DNA of 10,137 bases from Spirogloea muscicola (Eukaryota; Streptophyta; Zygnematophyceae; Spirogloeales; Spirogloeaceae), in NCBI GenBank assembly GCA_009602725.1, contig WELB01000409.1, forward strand, positions 6,808 through 16,944. Reading direction: 5' to 3'. Shown piece by piece: positions 1 through 7,440 of the stretch. Under the pieces are notes generated by a model that was not told where the DNA came from, searched no databases, and saw only the letters and a program-made list of their open reading frames with translations. The stretch's first letter is position 1; each line of letters begins with the position of its first letter. Both the position numbers and the translations under genes were made by a program.

Positions 1-3000
1 GCCGCCGCCTGGCTCGCGCTCTGCGGGGCCGCCTCCGCCCGCATCCCCGTCCGCGAGGTGCGCCGCCCCCGCCCTCCCCTGGCCCCTCCTGGCACGGTGC
101 CGAGCGCCCCTTGCCCCGGCCGCCGGTGCTCGTTCACCTGACAGCGGCCTTGCGCCTCCTCCCGGCGGCCCGCGGCAGGCGCTGCATGGCCGGGAGTGCC
201 CCTCCGACTGCCTGGGCCGAGGCGTGTGCAACCGGGAGCAGGGCGTGTGCCACTGCCCCATGGCCTACTCCGGTGCGCCCACGCCCAAACTCATAGCCGG
301 CTCCCACTTTCTCCTGTCCTCGGCGGGCCGGGAGGGTGCCCCCCCCCCCCGGTCTCCTCACGNTCTCCTCACGGGCGCCTCTGCCCCCCTCAGGTCCCGA
401 CTGCTCCACCGCAGAAGTGCACCCCTGCAACAACAAAGCGACGTCCGAGTGGCCCCTGGGCGTGTGGACCTACGCCATCTGCGCCGGCAAATGCGACACG
501 TCCTCCGCCATGTGCTACTGTGGCCTGGGCTCCGCATTCCCCACCCGCGAGGCTGCGGACCCCTGCGGCTTCAAGCGAGGCCCGTGAGCACGGCCCGCCC
601 TGCCAGCCCCGCCCTTGTGCTCTGGAGAGGCGCGCGGGGGCCATGCTGTGACGCCCTCGCTTGGCCGCTCGAGTCGTGGCAGGAACATGGAGGTGCTGTG
701 GCAGGAGCCAGACGTCCAGCAGCTGTACTCGACCAACTCCACCCACCCCGGGTGGTGCAATGCAGACCTCCGAGAAGTGACCGCTGGCCGCCAGCACCCA
801 TTGGTCGCCTGCCCCTGCACGCTCGACGGGCGGGATGGCCAGCTCTGTGATAGCTACACGGACATGTTCTGCTATAGCCAGTGCTCTGGGCATGGAGCAT
901 GCCAGGATCGCGGGTTCTGCAAGGCAAGCATACTCTTGGTCGCCACCTCGTGCTTTGCTGTCTCTCAGCTGGCGGCTGTGGTGTGGTCGGAGGTAGTGGA
1001 CTACGACTGTAGCTCGTGCGACGAGCAGTTCATGGCCACCAAATGCTGCCTGTGATGCGGAGTAGATGCTCTTTAGCTCCCCCGGAGCTAAAACAATCTG
1101 CTGCTAGCGGCAGAACTCTGGGGGCCGCAGCACTCAGTGGCAGGGTCTGGGTGATCCCACTGCAGTGTGAGGACGGCTGGTATGGCTTGGACTGCAGCAT
1201 TCCGACGGCAGTTGCTCAGCTGGAGGCCGCAAAGCTGCCACTGTGGCTGCAGAACATCAGCCAGCCTGCTGAGTTGTCTGGTGCCGCTCGGACGAAAGAG
1301 CTGGGAGTCATGAAGCTTCGTCCCCGACCCCTGATCTACATATACGAGCTTCCACCCACCTTCAATACGCACAATCTGCAGGTCTAGCCAGTTGGCCGCT
1401 GCACCGTGTTGACACATGAAGCGCAGAGGTGGCCCCCTTTGCTTTGCTGCAGCATCGGCATAGTTGCCATCGCCAGGCTCTTGACCCTTGACAGGCAGCT
1501 AATGAGGACCTTCACTGGCCCCACGGTGTTGATAACTCAGGGTCGACACTGGAAGTTTCACTGCTCCTTGCGGGTCTACGAAGAGTCAAACTTCACCAGC
1601 TGGAATGGGTATATGCTCTATGGAGCTGAGGTATAATCCGCAATGTTTGCCTGCTCCATTGCTTCTGCCCTGATGTTCTGCAGCAGGCATTCGACTGTGC
1701 TTGACATCACCATCGCATCTGCTTCCACAGAGGACAAGACTACAGAAAGACGGTGCCCTCAACCTTGCGCGCATGCTGATGAGGTGCTAGTCTTCATGTG
1801 CATATTCTCTGGTGTGGAAAAGCCAGCCATACTTGAAGCTTTGATGTCCAGCGAGCACCGGACAAGCAATGCGGATGAGGCAGACTACTTTTATGTGCCA
1901 ATGATGGGAGCCTGCGCTCAAGTGCGGTCTCCAGAGGACTCTCCTCGCTTCAATATGAAGGTGAAGCGCTTAAGAAGGCGTAGCCAATCAGCTTCAGACA
2001 CAGTAAGACATTGAGCTCTGCAGGGCACATTCTGCAATGTCTCCCATTGTCTTCGCCTGTGCCGATGCACACTTCTGCCTGTTCTTCCACCAGAACAAGC
2101 ATGGGGACCTGCGAGTGTGGCATGTTGCAGATATCTACCAGCAAGCTTACGAGCATATACGAGACACTTACCCGTATTGGAATCGCCACGGTGGAAAGGA
2201 TCACATCTGGGTAAGTAGGATATTTTGAGCAGGTTTCTCTAAGTGAGTCCAAGGGCGACTTTGACATGGATCACGCATTCATGGGTCTGTGTGATAAGTC
2301 CATCCGCTGGCCCTACAAGGCCCCACGTGACCCATGGGTCACTACGTGCAAAGGCTCTTTCATCTGTCCTGCTCCCATCCTCCTTGCTGGCTGGCAGGAG
2401 ATGCCTTGGGTATGGGCAACCGATGCAGGCCAAAAAGGAATGCAGCATCGCTCATCAATGATCAGGCATTTATGCAGACCTTCATGTTCGACGAGGGTGC
2501 GTGCATGGCCCCTGCCGCAATCTGGAGTAGTGTCCTGTTGACAAGCTGGGGAAATACAGGTGTGCCTCACAATGGCTCCACTACGGCGTATTCCCTCGAC
2601 CTCTGGGACCTCATTCCTGAAAGCCTGCGAGGCAATCACACCTGCTATGACCCAGCCAAGGACATCGTACTTCCTGCTTGGAAACCACCCAATCCAAATC
2701 CTGGAATGGTCAAGTTCCACACGATTCCTAGGTGATATACCTCGTGGCAAGTAGACTCTCGTTTGCCCATTGGAGCTCAGAAAGTTGTGCAGCCAGTTCT
2801 GCCATCTACGCCGGCATCCCTGCTTGTCAACCTCAAGTCCCTTGAAAGCCAACTGGCATATGCCTACTTGCTGTACAGGTCCAGGTTGGAAAGGCCAACA
2901 CTTTTCTATTTCAATGGCAACCTTGGCTCCCAGTATCCATGGGGTCGCCCAGAGGAGAGGTGTAGTGTGATATTCAATCTTGTCTTAGACTGGTTTGTGC

Positions 3001-4239
3001 AATTTGTCAATCCATGAGGTTGATGTACAGAAAGCTGCGACAGATAGCGGATCAGAATGCGGGTCACCACTTGTGACTGCTGACATCATCGTGCTCTCGA
3101 TGAGCAGGTACAGCATGGGCATCCGGCAAAGGGTTGCCGAGTTCTTTGGTTCCGTACCAAACAAGGACAACAGGACTGGACTGCTGGCAGAAGAAGGAGT
3201 CATTGTTAGCTACAACCGAGGTGCCACTTATGCAGAAGACCTTGCGTCATCCCGATTCTGCGGGGTGTTTCCTGGGGACGGATTCAGTGCACGCATGGAG
3301 GACTCTATCCTCCATGGCTGCATCCCTGTCATTATTCAGGTGACTCAAGCTACCGTTTTGCAGACCAGCAATCTTTTCAGTTGCAATATACGTACACAAT
3401 CAAGCGGCAGACAAGTTGGACAAGTGGAAGGCCACCAAGTTGTGTACATGACTTCATCTCACTACACTCACAGTGGCATACTGCTTGTTGGTGCCTGTGA
3501 TGGTCATGACTGTTGGTTGAGGCAGGATGGCATTCACATGGCCTTTGAAAACTTCTTCAATTACTCCAAGTTCACTGTCAGAATTTCAGAGAAGGACATC
3601 CCCAATTTGACAAGGATTCTGAAGGTTTGTAGCCCAGAACTGACAAACTCGGCAAAAGTATTCAATGCAAGCAGCTCTGGCAGTCTGTATCTTTGGGATT
3701 GTCAGCATCACCTAGCAGTGCTCGAAGAGAAATTGCGACTGATGTACAGGGCTCATGCGAGCAGGGTTACACGGACAAATGTGTGGACAGCATGTTGGAA
3801 GCAGTGGAGCGCGTGTGGCAGCGTTGGACGTACAGTTCTGTAGTCCGACTGGAAGCCCAGAGGCAACAGAAAGTACATCCAAACCATGAGTTTGAGTGGG
3901 CAAGGCAGAATGACCTCCTTCTGGAAGATGATGCCATTGCCACCTTGATACAGGTGAGTAGTCGTCGCTGATCCTACTGTGACAGCAACTAAAATTACTA
4001 GCCACATGTGGCTAGTATATTTACAAGCAAGCCATAATCTGCTGTGTTGTCAAAGTCCTGCTTTTCAACCATTGGGGTTTTGAAACATATCAGATCTCGC
4101 CTTGTGGCAGGTTCTTCACTTGAAACTTTACAACGATGAGTGGCGAAAAGAATTGCCGTTGCAACTACGTGTGCGAGATGGACGAGATGAGGGGCTGCCC
4201 AGGCGGTGTCCTTCCCGAGTTGGCTCTATGTTGCATTGA
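1..4239 (+). CDS. EGF-like/exostosin (GT47) family glycosyltransferase, 14 exons, 5' partial
   Basis: Spliced model, exons: 1-57, 179-272, 394-583, 683-923, 1166-1381, 1541-1630, 1823-1960, 2094-2210, 2478-2731, 2879-2959, 3108-3339, 3526-3624, 3765-3953, 4111-4239 (stop TGA 4237-4239). The joined exons give 708 residues in one frame. Residues 1-19 are an Ala/Leu-rich end of a likely signal peptide or signal anchor (AAAWLALCGAASA); the start codon lies outside the window. One EGF-like module spans about residues 26-54 (CPSDCLGRGVC...CHC...C) and a second about 177-204 (CSGHGAC...CKCEDGWYGLDC), with a cysteine-rich linker between. The exostosin domain runs from about residue 248: IYIYELPP, EADYFYVP (exon 7), DHIW|TFMFDEGA (exons 8-9), CGVFPGDGFSARMEDS and GCIPVIIQ|DGIHMAFEN (exons 11-12), then a C-terminal helix with VERVWQRW. 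Family knowledge: GT47 enzymes are Golgi/secretory transferases of cell-wall or extracellular glycans; the sugar substrate cannot be told from sequence. Exon 7 and exon 13 acceptors were chosen by domain fit and are the least certain. Confidence 0.92.
273..393 (+). other. Intron 2 with C-homopolymer and ambiguous base
   Basis: A phase-1 GT-AG intron between G|GTGCGC and CTCAG|GT. It holds a run of C residues near 340-350 and a single N at 363. The N is flanked on both sides by the same ten bases, TCTCCTCACG, which looks like an assembly or polishing join. The coding frame is not affected. Confidence 0.75.
924..1165 (+). other. GC-AG intron of the exostosin gene
   Basis: The donor reads AAG|GCAAGC and the acceptor CTGCAG|TGTGAG. 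Removing this stretch joins GFCK to CEDGWYGLDC and completes the second EGF-like module in phase 0. No GT donor nearby gives that result. The intron contains a perfect hairpin at 1072-1092 (9-bp arms, 3-nt loop). Confidence 0.85.
3996..4017. repeat. 22-nt perfect palindrome inside intron 13
   Basis: The arm TACTAGCCACA is followed directly by its exact reverse complement, centred on CATG. It lies 43 bases into the last intron (3954-4110) of the exostosin gene. It could be a binding site for a dimeric protein, a cruciform-forming element or chance; the sequence alone does not decide. Confidence 0.85.
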
Positions 4240-4626
4240 ATGGACAACACAGGCTCCTCATTGCTAAGGCACGCTCTCAGAGAGAGCTTTAGGTCATAGG
4301 GTGACTTGCACTTGCAAGAACCCTTCTGCTAAGCCTGAGTTTGGCCACGGCAACGTCTGGGGCTCTTTGGATTATTGTTGATAGTCTAAAAGTCTGAAAA
4401 CCAGACATCGTAGACTTCAAGCGAGTGGGCTGCAGCAAGCAGCAGTGAAAGAGTAGAAGGGGGAGTTGTCCGTGCGGTGCGGCCAGCGCCGGCGTGACGG
4501 GGTCCAGGAATTGCGGAAGGGGTGTGAGAACCCCCGTCGCTACTTGTGTATCCCATGGAAGAGGGCCAAGAGGATAGCTCGGAACGAATACGTGACAGAA
4601 GGGAGATGCAATCGCTCAGGCCAGTG
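4240..4626. other. Convergent 3' flanks of the exostosin and HIG1-domain genes
   Basis: This 387-bp stretch separates the stop codons of two genes that face each other, so it should hold both 3' untranslated regions. No coding segment, tRNA or clear TGTAA-type polyadenylation signal was found. Short complementary segments are visible near 4383-4418 (AGTCT...GTCTG AAAAC CAGAC...AGACT), which could form a small nested hairpin. Reading frames across the right part of this region and over the HIG1-domain gene are antisense shadows. Confidence 0.6.
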
Positions 4627-5196
4627 TCAGCCGCGGGCCTGTCTTCCGCCGATCAAGACCGTCGCAACCATGAGACAGATCGTGGCAGCCTGGACACCCA
4701 CGCGGGCGCGCATGAGCTGCTGGGATCGCCCATATTTGCCCTGCTTGAAAGCCACCAGCCCAGCCACAAGGACGCCGGCGGTCGCCACCGCTCCTGTGGG
4801 TGAGGGGCATGTGTCGCAGACATCAGAGTGCCGCCTGAAGGTGATGGATGTGAAGGGTACGGGCAGGTCGAGGCGCACGAAACAGCTTCATGGTGACGAA
4901 TTGCAAGGACCAAGCACGTCCTGGCAGCCTACACAGCCGCCGGTCAGGTGATCCAGCTCGGTCGGAGCCGGTAGGCATGGCTTGGTCGTCGTCGTCGTCG
5001 TCTTCATCGTCAGCGAGCAGCGGAGCCGCGTGCGTGGTTCTCGGGCGGATCAGCGGCGGCATGGCGTGGCCGCATGAGAAGCGGCGAGCGCGGGGTCCGA
5101 GTGGAGGTCCGTGAGGGTACCGAGGGGCACGAGGGGGTTGCGCTTGCGGTGGCCGAGGATGTCGTCGGCGGACGGGGAGGCAGGCGGCGCGGGCAT
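4627..5196 (-). CDS. HIG1-domain protein (Rcf1/HIGD-like), two exons
   Basis: Minus-strand model: exon 1 5196-5121, intron 5120-4794, exon 2 4793-4627 (stop at 4629-4627). The protein has 80 residues, normal for small HIG1 proteins. The start ATG sits in a strong GCCGCC-ATG context. Exon 1 ends ...RKRNPLVPLG with phase-1 donor G|GTACCC. The acceptor CCCACAG|GAGCG completes the glycine and continues AVATAGVLVAGLVAFKQG, the first membrane helix of the domain. A loop with YGRSQQLMRARVGVQ follows, then a second helix (AATICLMVATVLIGG). The loop carries the Q-x3-R-x-R-x3-Q signature of the family exactly. Family knowledge: HIG1 proteins form helical hairpins in the mitochondrial inner membrane and associate with cytochrome c oxidase and respiratory supercomplexes. 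The gene converges on the exostosin gene, with no evident functional link. The last residues after IGG are less certain, but no further splice site is obvious. Confidence 0.88.
4984..5003. repeat. GTC trinucleotide repeat in the HIG1-domain gene intron
   Basis: A run of GTC units with a few interruptions lies inside the 327-bp intron (4794-5120). In the antisense frame it would read as poly-Asp, which creates a false acidic coding segment. It is probably length-variable. Confidence 0.7.
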
Positions 5197-5277
5197 GGCG
5201 GCGGGGCGAGGAGGCGCGGGCGGGGGGCCCGGCGTGGCAGTGCCCGCGCCCCGGGAGGAGGAAGGCCCCTTGGCGTC
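5197..5277 (-). promoter_or_regulatory. GC-rich leader/promoter of the HIG1-domain gene
   Basis: About 80 bp of very GC-rich sequence separates the HIG1 start codon from the first recognisable repeat copy at 5278. No TATA-like box is visible. The transcription start could lie here or within the repeat. Confidence 0.4.
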
Positions 5278-5377
5278 ATGTAGCCTTGTTCACTTTGCAC
5301 TCGACTCTGCCTGAACATTGTATTGGCTTGTGGCTTGCATTGGCCTCCCTTTCATCGCATGCGCCCCGCGCGCCTTC
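5278..5377 (+). repeat. Repeat module A, copy 1 (sense)
   Basis: It begins ATGTAGCCTTGTT and continues with ACTCTGCCTGAACA-TTGTATTGGCTTG, ending near GCGCCCCGCGCGCC. The same words in the same order occur at 6427-6520 (plus), 6783-6874 (minus) and 9181-9276 (minus). This is the copy nearest the HIG1-domain gene and marks the left edge of the repeat cluster. Confidence 0.85.
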
Positions 5378-5523
5378 CCTCTTCCTTCTCCCCGTTGCTG
5401 GGACGTCGTCGTGGCTTCGTGGTCGAGCGCCTTGCATTGCGCGCCTCCCGGCTCGTTCGGGCCTCTTCGGGCCACGGCCCCCTCTGTTCCCAGCCCAGAT
5501 GGGTATGCCGGCAGCCTATCTGT

Positions 5524-5687
5524 CATTTCTGCGACGTCGAGTGTCAACCTGTCTGCAACGAGCTCAGGCGTATGCTCTGCATCAGAAAGCTGGTCGAGCC
5601 TTAGCTGCTGGCACAAGAGCTAGTCAATTGCCGTCCGGTATTCGAGCGTCAGCTAGCGACCTCTATGTGCTGACTCGTGGTTACTGA
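5524..5687 (+). pseudogene. Element reading-frame tail, copy 1
   Basis: This is a C-terminal fragment of the repeated frame. It reads CLQRAQAYALHQKAGRAL, then ASDLYVLTRGY and stop (5685-5687). The closest relative is the fragment at the right window edge (minus strand, 10137-10033), which has QKAGRAL followed by SSDLYVLTRGY. The frame stays open upstream to about 5286 only by reading through module A, so the N-terminal half is non-homologous. There is no start codon of its own. I do not recognise the tail itself as a named domain. Confidence 0.7.
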
Positions 5688-5706
5688 GCGGGTCAGCTTA
5701 GCAGCA

Positions 5707-5790
5707 GGTGACGTACATTTGTCCAATGTGCTTGCCTTTGTACATGGCCACACATGGCCTCCCCATCTCTTAATATACACGCATTTTCCT
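5707..5790 (+). repeat. Repeat module C, copy 1 (sense)
   Basis: It lies 20 bp downstream of the LTRGY stop at 5687. It contains AATGTGCTTGCCTTTGTAC, a short inverted pair GGCC-ACACAT-GGCC, and ATCTCTTAATATACAC. Reverse-complement copies occur at 8641-8716 and 9956-10012; the latter also follows an LTRGY stop. This ties the module to the element's 3' untranslated region. Confidence 0.8.
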
Positions 5791-5833
5791 TCTGTTTGGG
5801 GCCGGGGCTCAGGCAACACGGCTGGCCTTCCAA

Positions 5834-6051
5834 GAGAAAGCGCGGCCAGATTGACTGGTGGCTGGGAAAGGCCAAGGGGCACGGGCTGGGCCTCCCACCG
5901 GAACGACTGCCTTGGTCTGGGCTGGCGATGGACGTGCACGGGTCGTTTGGCAGTCGGTGGCTGGACCGTCTGCAGCACCACTTCTTCAGACCTTGTCCAT
6001 TTGGGCTGGCCTCTCCCGGCCACCAGTCAATCTGGCCGCGCTTTGCTTTCT
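5834..6051. repeat. Inverted repeat with ~40-nt arms and ~135-nt spacer
   Basis: The left-arm core 5841-5865 (CGCGGCCAGATTGACTGGTG then GCTGG) is the reverse complement of 6016-6040 with one mismatch. Weaker complementarity extends to about 5834-5874 and 6006-6051. The spacer is GC-rich without a convincing coding frame. It may be a foldback (MITE-like) insertion or two element pieces in opposite orientation. Confidence 0.75.
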
Positions 6052-6120
6052 GCAGCACGGCTTGCACGGCGGGCCATCGATCGTCCGCAAAGAGAAAAGA
6101 GAAAGTGCGCGCCTATAGAG

Positions 6121-6152
6121 AAGAGGGGCTGGCAAAGCCAGCCCAAAAAGAG
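6121..6152 (-). repeat. Repeat module B hairpin, copy 1
   Basis: A perfect 8-bp stem GGGCTGGC/GCCAGCCC with an AAA loop, followed by AAAAAGAGTGGACAATGTCC. Its reverse complement matches the sequence around the hairpin at 6672-6710 (ATTGTCCATTC...GGCTGGC). It is the opposite orientation of the copies at 6262 and 6692. Confidence 0.8.
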
Positions 6153-6196
6153 TGGACAATGTCCAAAGCCAAAGAAAGAGGTGCCGAAAAAGGGAC

Positions 6197-6220
6197 CACT
6201 ACAAAACACTACAAAACACT
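6197..6220. repeat. Short tandem repeat, CACTACAAAA units
   Basis: Two exact copies of the 10-mer CACTACAAAA plus a further CACT. It lies between the minus-oriented hairpin B copy and the plus-oriented copy at 6262, at or near the switch of orientation. Confidence 0.8.
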
Positions 6221-6257
6221 AGACGATGCAGAGGGAAGCTCAGTACCCAGCCCTCTT

Positions 6258-6304
6258 CTCTGGCTGGCTTCTGCCAGCCCCTCTCTCCTATGGGCGAGCT
6301 CTAT
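6258..6304 (+). repeat. Repeat module B hairpin, copy 2
   Basis: The hairpin GGCTGGC-TTCT-GCCAGCC is followed by CCTCTCTCCTATGGGCGAGC. It is almost identical over 40 bp to the copy at 6691-6730 (one mismatch in the shared segment). Confidence 0.85.
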
Positions 6305-6426
6305 CTTCTCTAAGGGCGAGCAATACATCTAGCTGCCCAGTCCAACGCCCGGTTCTAAATGCTGCCGGGTCGCTTGCCCAGGTGTCCCGCACGCAGCTGC
6401 TCATGTGCTCCCCTTTTCTCCGTTTT
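6305..6426. other. Unassigned spacer between modules B and A
   Basis: About 120 bp with no recognised gene, tRNA or repeat. It ends where module A copy 2 starts. Confidence 0.4.
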
Positions 6427-6520
6427 ATGTAGCCTTGTTTATCTTGCACTTGATTCTGCCTGAACAATGTATTGGCTTGAAGTGGCCACGCTTTCTTCTC
6501 ATGAGCACCGCGCGCCCTTC
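6427..6520 (+). repeat. Repeat module A, copy 2 (sense)
   Basis: It starts ATGTAGCCTTGTTTATC and contains GATTCTGCCTGAACAATG and TATTGGCTTGAAGTGGCC, ending GCACCGCGCGCCC. It joins directly to the element reading-frame tail at 6521, so the same A-then-tail order is seen as at 5278-5687. Confidence 0.85.
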
Positions 6521-6610
6521 TCTCCAACGGTCCCAGGCTCACGCAGTGCACTTGCATCTTTTCCAGCCTCGAGCTACTCTGACCTGATGTTGCTCACCCG
6601 CGGGTATTGA
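6521..6610 (+). pseudogene. Element reading-frame tail, copy 2
   Basis: It starts SLQRSQAHAVHLH and ends, after a frame change, YSDLMLLTRGY and stop (6608-6610). It is shorter than the other copies and lacks the central Ala/Gly-rich part. It has no start codon and sits immediately downstream of module A. Confidence 0.65.
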
Positions 6611-6671
6611 ACTTCGTGTGGTTCCGTCATGTCTAGTTGTCTAGATGCCTAGCTAGTGTTGGAGCTCTTTG

Positions 6672-6735
6672 GATATTGTCCATTCTTTTTTGGCTGGCTT
6701 CTGCCAGCCCCTCTCTTCTATGGGCGAGCTCATCT
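6672..6735 (+). repeat. Repeat module B hairpin, copy 3
   Basis: ATTGTCCATTC leads into the hairpin GGCTGGC-TTCT-GCCAGCC and then CTATGGGCGAGCTC. It lies about 60 bp downstream of the LTRGY stop at 6610, in the order stop then B also seen for other copies. Confidence 0.85.
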
Positions 6736-6782
6736 TCTACTTGCCGGCAGGCCGCGCTTTGGCTACTACTTCACGAAGAAAA

Positions 6783-6874
6783 AGAAGGCGCGCGGGGCGC
6801 ATGAAATGGAATGGAGGCCAATTCAAGCCGACACATTGTTCAGGCAGAGTCCAGGGCACACTAAACAGGGCTAA
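6783..6874 (-). repeat. Repeat module A, copy 3 (antisense)
   Basis: Reading on the plus strand, GAAGGCGCGCGGGGCGCATG leads to GGAGGCCAATTCAAGCCG, CATTGTTCAGGCAGAGTC and AAACAGGGCTA. It is very close to the copy at 9181-9276 in the same orientation. It interrupts a series of plus-oriented pieces, so it is an inversion or an independent insertion. Confidence 0.85.
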
Positions 6875-6897
6875 AAGAAGACATCATCCGCGGGAAG

Positions 6898-7203
6898 ACG
6901 AGTTCTTCCCGCTGACATCGGCACGCATGGGGCGTTGGACGCTCGGTGGCTCGAGCTGCTCAACCAGCTCGCCCGCCACGCCATCGTCCGCCGCATCCAT
7001 GGGGAGCCGGTGGACTTTCTTGCAGCCCGGCCGCTTGGCAGGTGTACGGAATGCGCTTGGCCGTCTCGCTGCAGAGGTCTATGGCCCGCGCGCTGCACCT
7101 GCGTGCCGGCAGAGCCCTCGCTGCTGCCTCTGGCTCTGGCCAGGGGACCCACTTCCAGGAGCCTAGCTTCTCTGACTTGCGGCTGCTTAGCAGGGGTTAT
7201 TGA
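6898..7203 (+). pseudogene. Element reading-frame C-terminal region, copy 3 (frameshifted)
   Basis: A longer fragment of the repeated frame. The first part reads EFFPLTS, THGALDARWLELLNQLARHA and VRRIHGEPVDFLAARP. A shift near 7035-7048 leads to YGMRLAVSLQRSMARALHLR, AGRALAAASGSG and SFSDLRLLSRGY with stop 7201-7203. The order FFP...THGAL.ARW...L..LA...RMRL.(V/L)SLQR...AGRAL...LSRGY matches the minus-strand copy at 9750-9308. From memory, F-x-P-x-A-x-E-T-x-G-x-x-G motifs end the nuclease-like C-terminal domain of some algal reverse-transcriptase elements. It carries at least one frameshift and has no intact N-terminus. Confidence 0.65.
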
Positions 7204-7440
7204 GTGATTCGTGGCTGCTTTGTTTCGTTACTACTTCTGGGTCTCGTCGGAGTGCCTCGATCCTAGTTGCCAATCACGCCAACATGCGGCTGCTGATCGG
7301 GGTTGCTAAGCTCGCATCCGCTGTATAGCTGTGTGATTTTGGCGTAATTGGGCCCTTTTGATCCTGATTCTTTCTAGGCTGGCTTTTACAGCCCCCGCCC
7401 CCTTTCAAAGAGCTCACCCGTTTGTTAAGTGCTGTTCTTC
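7204..7440 (+). repeat. Element 3' untranslated region with degenerate hairpin B
   Basis: The first 30 bases after the stop (GTGATTCGTGGCTGCTTTGT...) match the sequence after the LLSRGY stop at 8866 on the minus strand. Further on, ATTCTTTCTAGGCTGGCTTT and ACAGCCCCCGCC is a decayed module B at 7369-7400, followed by GAGCTCACCC. The two copies therefore form one subfamily (LSRGY) with its own 3' region. Confidence 0.65.

Noticed and set aside
2-178. Reading through 58-178 as coding in the frame of the EGF exon
   Set aside because: The frame is open, but it gives a Pro/Ala/Arg-rich stretch without a start. A GT-AG intron with a CTGAC branch-like site and pyrimidine-rich end joins the signal-like exon 1 to exon 2 in phase 0.
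390-893. 167-codon minus-strand frame over exons 3 and 4
   Set aside because: Antisense shadow of EGF/linker exons in GC-rich DNA; no domain visible.
2243-2541. Open frames between 2243 and 2541 containing MDHAFMGLCDKS
   Set aside because: They cover intron 2211-2477. Splicing over them joins DHIW to TFMFDEGA, as expected for exostosins, so they are shadows.
4466-4951. 161-codon plus-strand open frame over the HIG1-domain region
   Set aside because: It is antisense to exon 2 and part of the intron of the HIG1-domain gene and has no recognisable domain, whereas the minus strand restores a family signature.
4823-5062. Minus-strand frame with a poly-Asp run
   Set aside because: It lies within the HIG1-domain intron; the acidic run comes from a GTC microsatellite.
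5677-6332. Plus-strand frames of 181 and 192 codons
   Set aside because: They run through modules B and C and the inverted repeat, start after a tail stop codon, and contain low-complexity Lys/Gly stretches. They have no protein similarity that I recognise.
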